Source of the DNA: JAJRXR01 sp044439985
GTDB lineage: Bacteria > Planctomycetota > Phycisphaerae > Phycisphaerales > UBA1924
Direction: 5' to 3'
Length of the DNA stretch: 8,261 nt
NCBI GenBank assembly: GCA_044439985.1
Contig: JBITAG010000169.1
Span: 1 to 8,261, forward strand
Within the stretch, counting starts at the first letter, position 1; each line of letters opens with the position of its first letter. Below are positions 6,334 through 8,261 of the stretch, one piece after another. Below the pieces are notes generated by a model. The model saw only the letters and a list, made by a program, of their open reading frames with translations, was not told the origin of the DNA and made no database searches. A program made the position numbers and the translations under genes.

Positions 6334-8207
6334 GCCGGGCCACACCATCCCGCGCCCGCTGGCTCGCCCGCCAGCTCGACCCCCGCGCCCTCTTCTTCGG
6401 CCCCATCTTCCAGAAGGACATGCGCATCGCCGGACGCAAGTCCGGCGTCTACGTCGGACGCTCCCTCTTCGCCCTCGTCCTCGCCCTCGTCATCTCCGTC
6501 GCCTTCTACAACGCCTGGACCACCGCCACCCTCGGCGCCTCCCAGAGCGGACGCGTCCAGGCCCTCCAGAACATCGCCCCCATCATCGTCATCGCCGTCC
6601 TCTGGGTGCAGTTCACCGCGATGCTCTTCCTCGCCCCCATGCTCACCGGGGGCGCCATCTGCGACGAACGCCGCGCCCAGACCCTCCCCGCGCTCCTCAC
6701 CACGCCCCTCAGCCCCCTCCAGATCGTCTGCTCCAAAGGCGCCAGCCGACTCACCCAACTCATCATCATCGCCCTGCTTTCCGTCCCCGTGCTCCTCGGC
6801 GTGCGACTCTTCGGCGGCGTGCGCGCCGAGACCGTCCTCGCCGGCGCCTCCCTCGCCCTCGCCACCGCCATCCTCGCCGGCTCCTTCGGCCTCTGGTTCT
6901 CCGTCCGCGCCACCCGCTCCACCACCGCCGCCCTCGTCGCCTACTGCGCCCTCGGCATCGTCCTCGCCGGGCTCCCCCTCCTCGCCTTCGCCATCAACAT
7001 GATCCTCGCCCGGTACTTCCCCGCACTGAGCCTGCGCGACATGCTCGGACCCTCCGCCCCCGACCTGCCCCTCCGCATCCCCGCCCCTGTCATCTGGGCC
7101 TCCAGCCCGCCCATGGCCCTCGCCGCGCTCTCCGCGGGCGCCGAGTTCGCCCTCAACGTTCGAACCGTCTGGATCGGCAGCCTCCTCTGGACCCTCCTCC
7201 TCAGCCTCTTCAACATCGCCATGGCGAGCCTCTCCCTCCGCGGCGTCATGCGCCGCTCCCTCGGCGCCCCACGCCTCTCCCGCACGCAACGACGCCAGCG
7301 ACGCAAGGCCGCCCGCACCGGTGAGCCGATCCCCGACGAGGCCGTCCCCCTCCGTGCCCGACGCTCACGCGAGGTCGGCGCCCACCCCGTCCTCTGGCGC
7401 GAGATCCGTCAGTCCCTCTTCCCCAACCGGTCCATGCTCATCGCCGCCATCCTCGGCGTCATCATCATCGGCGCCATCATGTACCTCTCCGTCGGGCGCG
7501 ACCGGGTGAGCCTCGTCTTCGCCCCGCTCCTCGTCGGCTCCATCCTTATCCTCCTCCAGGCCGCCCTCCTCTCCTCCGCCGGCTTTGCCGCCGAACGCGA
7601 GGCCCGCACCCTCGACGTCCTCCTCACCACACGCCTCCAGCCCGCCCCCCTCGTCTTCGGCAAGATGCTCGGCGCCATCCGGCGTCAGTGGTTCCTCCCG
7701 CTCGTCCTCCTCCTCCACGTCGTCATCGTCGCCGCCCTCGGCGAGATCCACCCGATCGTCTTCGTCCACCTCGCCATCAGCTTCGCCGCCCCCATCGTCA
7801 TGCTCAGCGGCACGGGCGTCTACTTCGGCCTCCGATGCGCCAAGAGCATCACCGCCTCCGCCATGAACCTCTCCATCGCCCTCGCGCTCTGGCTCATCTT
7901 CCCCATCACCGTTGGCGTCCTCGTCAGCGTCCTGCAACTCGAAGACGACAGCGTCGCCGAGTTCCTCGCCCACATCATCATCTTCACCCACCCCGTCCCA
8001 CAGGCGGTCGTCGCCGTCGAGGGCGCGCACGCCAACGCCGGTGAGGCGCTCCGTTCGCTCGAGTACGACGTCGTCGACCTCGACCTCGGCGCCTTCAGCT
8101 ACACCTTCTATCTGCTCTGCTCCGCCGCCGCGCAGGCGACCGTCGGCCTGCTCGCCGCCCTCGCCGCCGTCCTCCGATTCGAGAAGCACACCGGACGCAC
8201 CCCCTGA
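6330..8207 (+). CDS. ABC-2 type permease, two fused homologous halves
   Basis: This gene encodes 625 residues from GTG 6330, which overlaps the ATPase stop as GTGA; a candidate ribosome site AAGGG lies at 6316-6320. I count about twelve membrane helices in a 6+6 pattern: near 45-60, 82-105, 141-161, 168-190, 200-222, 283-302, then 369-388, 394-419, 454-472, 476-502, 511-536 and 592-615. Each half has the same order of parts. A cytoplasmic start (GPIFQKDMR 24-32, HPVLWREIR 352-360) is followed by two helices, then an ERxAxTLxxLLTTxL motif (E113 to L127, E422 to L436), then four helices. A basic linker at about 305-350 (RRQRRKAAR) joins the halves. ABC-2 exporters normally need two membrane units, so one polypeptide could form the whole pore with two copies of the ATPase. 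The direction is probably export, and the substrate is unknown. Confidence 0.92.
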   Translation: MSRATPSRARWLARQLDPRALFFGPIFQKDMRIAGRKSGVYVGRSLFALVLALVISVAFYNAWTTATLGASQSGRVQALQNIAPIIVIAVLWVQFTAMLFLAPMLTGGAICDERRAQTLPALLTTPLSPLQIVCSKGASRLTQLIIIALLSVPVLLGVRLFGGVRAETVLAGASLALATAILAGSFGLWFSVRATRSTTAALVAYCALGIVLAGLPLLAFAINMILARYFPALSLRDMLGPSAPDLPLRIPAPVIWASSPPMALAALSAGAEFALNVRTVWIGSLLWTLLLSLFNIAMASLSLRGVMRRSLGAPRLSRTQRRQRRKAARTGEPIPDEAVPLRARRSREVGAHPVLWREIRQSLFPNRSMLIAAILGVIIIGAIMYLSVGRDRVSLVFAPLLVGSILILLQAALLSSAGFAAEREARTLDVLLTTRLQPAPLVFGKMLGAIRRQWFLPLVLLLHVVIVAALGEIHPIVFVHLAISFAAPIVMLSGTGVYFGLRCAKSITASAMNLSIALALWLIFPITVGVLVSVLQLEDDSVAEFLAHIIIFTHPVPQAVVAVEGAHANAGEALRSLEYDVVDLDLGAFSYTFYLLCSAAAQATVGLLAALAAVLRFEKHTGRTP

Positions 8208-8227
8208 GAGCGCTGCCCTCGACGCTC
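8208..8227. terminator. Weak hairpin between convergent genes
   Basis: GAGCG at 8208-8212 can pair with CGCTC at 8223-8227, leaving a 10-nt loop, in the 18-bp space between two converging reading frames and the first bases of the second. There is no T-run on either side. It could be a weak bidirectional terminator, but a 5-bp stem in GC-rich DNA may arise by chance. Confidence 0.2.
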
Positions 8228-8261
8228 ACTCCACGAAGACCGAGATCTCCTCGAGCGACTT
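8226..8261 (-). CDS. C-terminal end of a convergent gene, product unknown
   Basis: On the minus strand the window edge reads in frame as KSLEEISVFVE followed by TGA (complement of 8226-8228). The eleven codons use AAG, CTC, GAG, ATC, GTC, TTC and GTG, matching the bias of the other genes. The stop falls just 18 bp past the permease stop, which is where a convergent neighbour would end. The piece is too short for family assignment. It could also be chance open sequence, since only 36 bases are visible. Confidence 0.45.
   Translation of the reverse strand, partial: KSLEEISVFVE

Noticed and set aside
6036..7289. A 417-codon minus-strand open frame across the ABC junction
   Set aside because: It has low-complexity Gly/Glu/Asp composition, spans two well-supported plus-strand genes, and shows no family motif.

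Overview
This is a GC-rich bacterial window whose plus-strand genes strongly prefer codons ending in C. The cluster order and the protein style point to a planctomycete, perhaps of the Phycisphaerae: a DUF58 protein, a BatA-type VWA membrane protein, a large exported GATase-like protein, then an ABC ATPase and an ABC-2 permease. That placement is an inference from gene order and sequence motifs. No rRNA or other taxonomic marker is present.

Layout. Positions 2-967 hold a DUF58 (MoxR-associated, VWA-like) gene that lacks only its extreme 5' end. It carries an in-frame palindromic insert at about 399-461. Positions 968-1088 are the only real gap between same-strand genes; it holds a short tandem C-rich repeat and the ribosome binding site of the next gene. 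Positions 1089-3170 encode a BatA-like VWA protein with three membrane segments. Positions 3167-5383 encode a secreted or membrane-anchored protein with a GATase-like region and two central membrane segments. Positions 5380-6333 encode an ABC ATPase, and 6330-8207 encode an ABC-2 permease made of two fused, homologous six-helix halves. The last four genes are joined by three identical 4-nt GTGA start/stop overlaps. At 8226-8261 the C-terminal end of a convergent minus-strand gene is visible, separated from the operon by 18 bp.

How the genes may work together. DUF58 and BatA-like VWA proteins are usually encoded beside MoxR AAA+ ATPases, which are thought to act as chaperones for envelope or enzyme maturation. 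A MoxR gene would be expected just upstream of this window but cannot be seen. Here the VWA module is translationally coupled, through a GATase-like exported protein, to a complete ABC-2 exporter. This suggests one cell-envelope machine. Its substrate cannot be read from the sequence.

The least ordinary signals are the palindrome translated inside the DUF58 gene, the duplicated and fused permease, and the coupling of the VWA genes to the ABC exporter. I see no CRISPR array, tRNA, insertion sequence, phage gene or recognised defence system.
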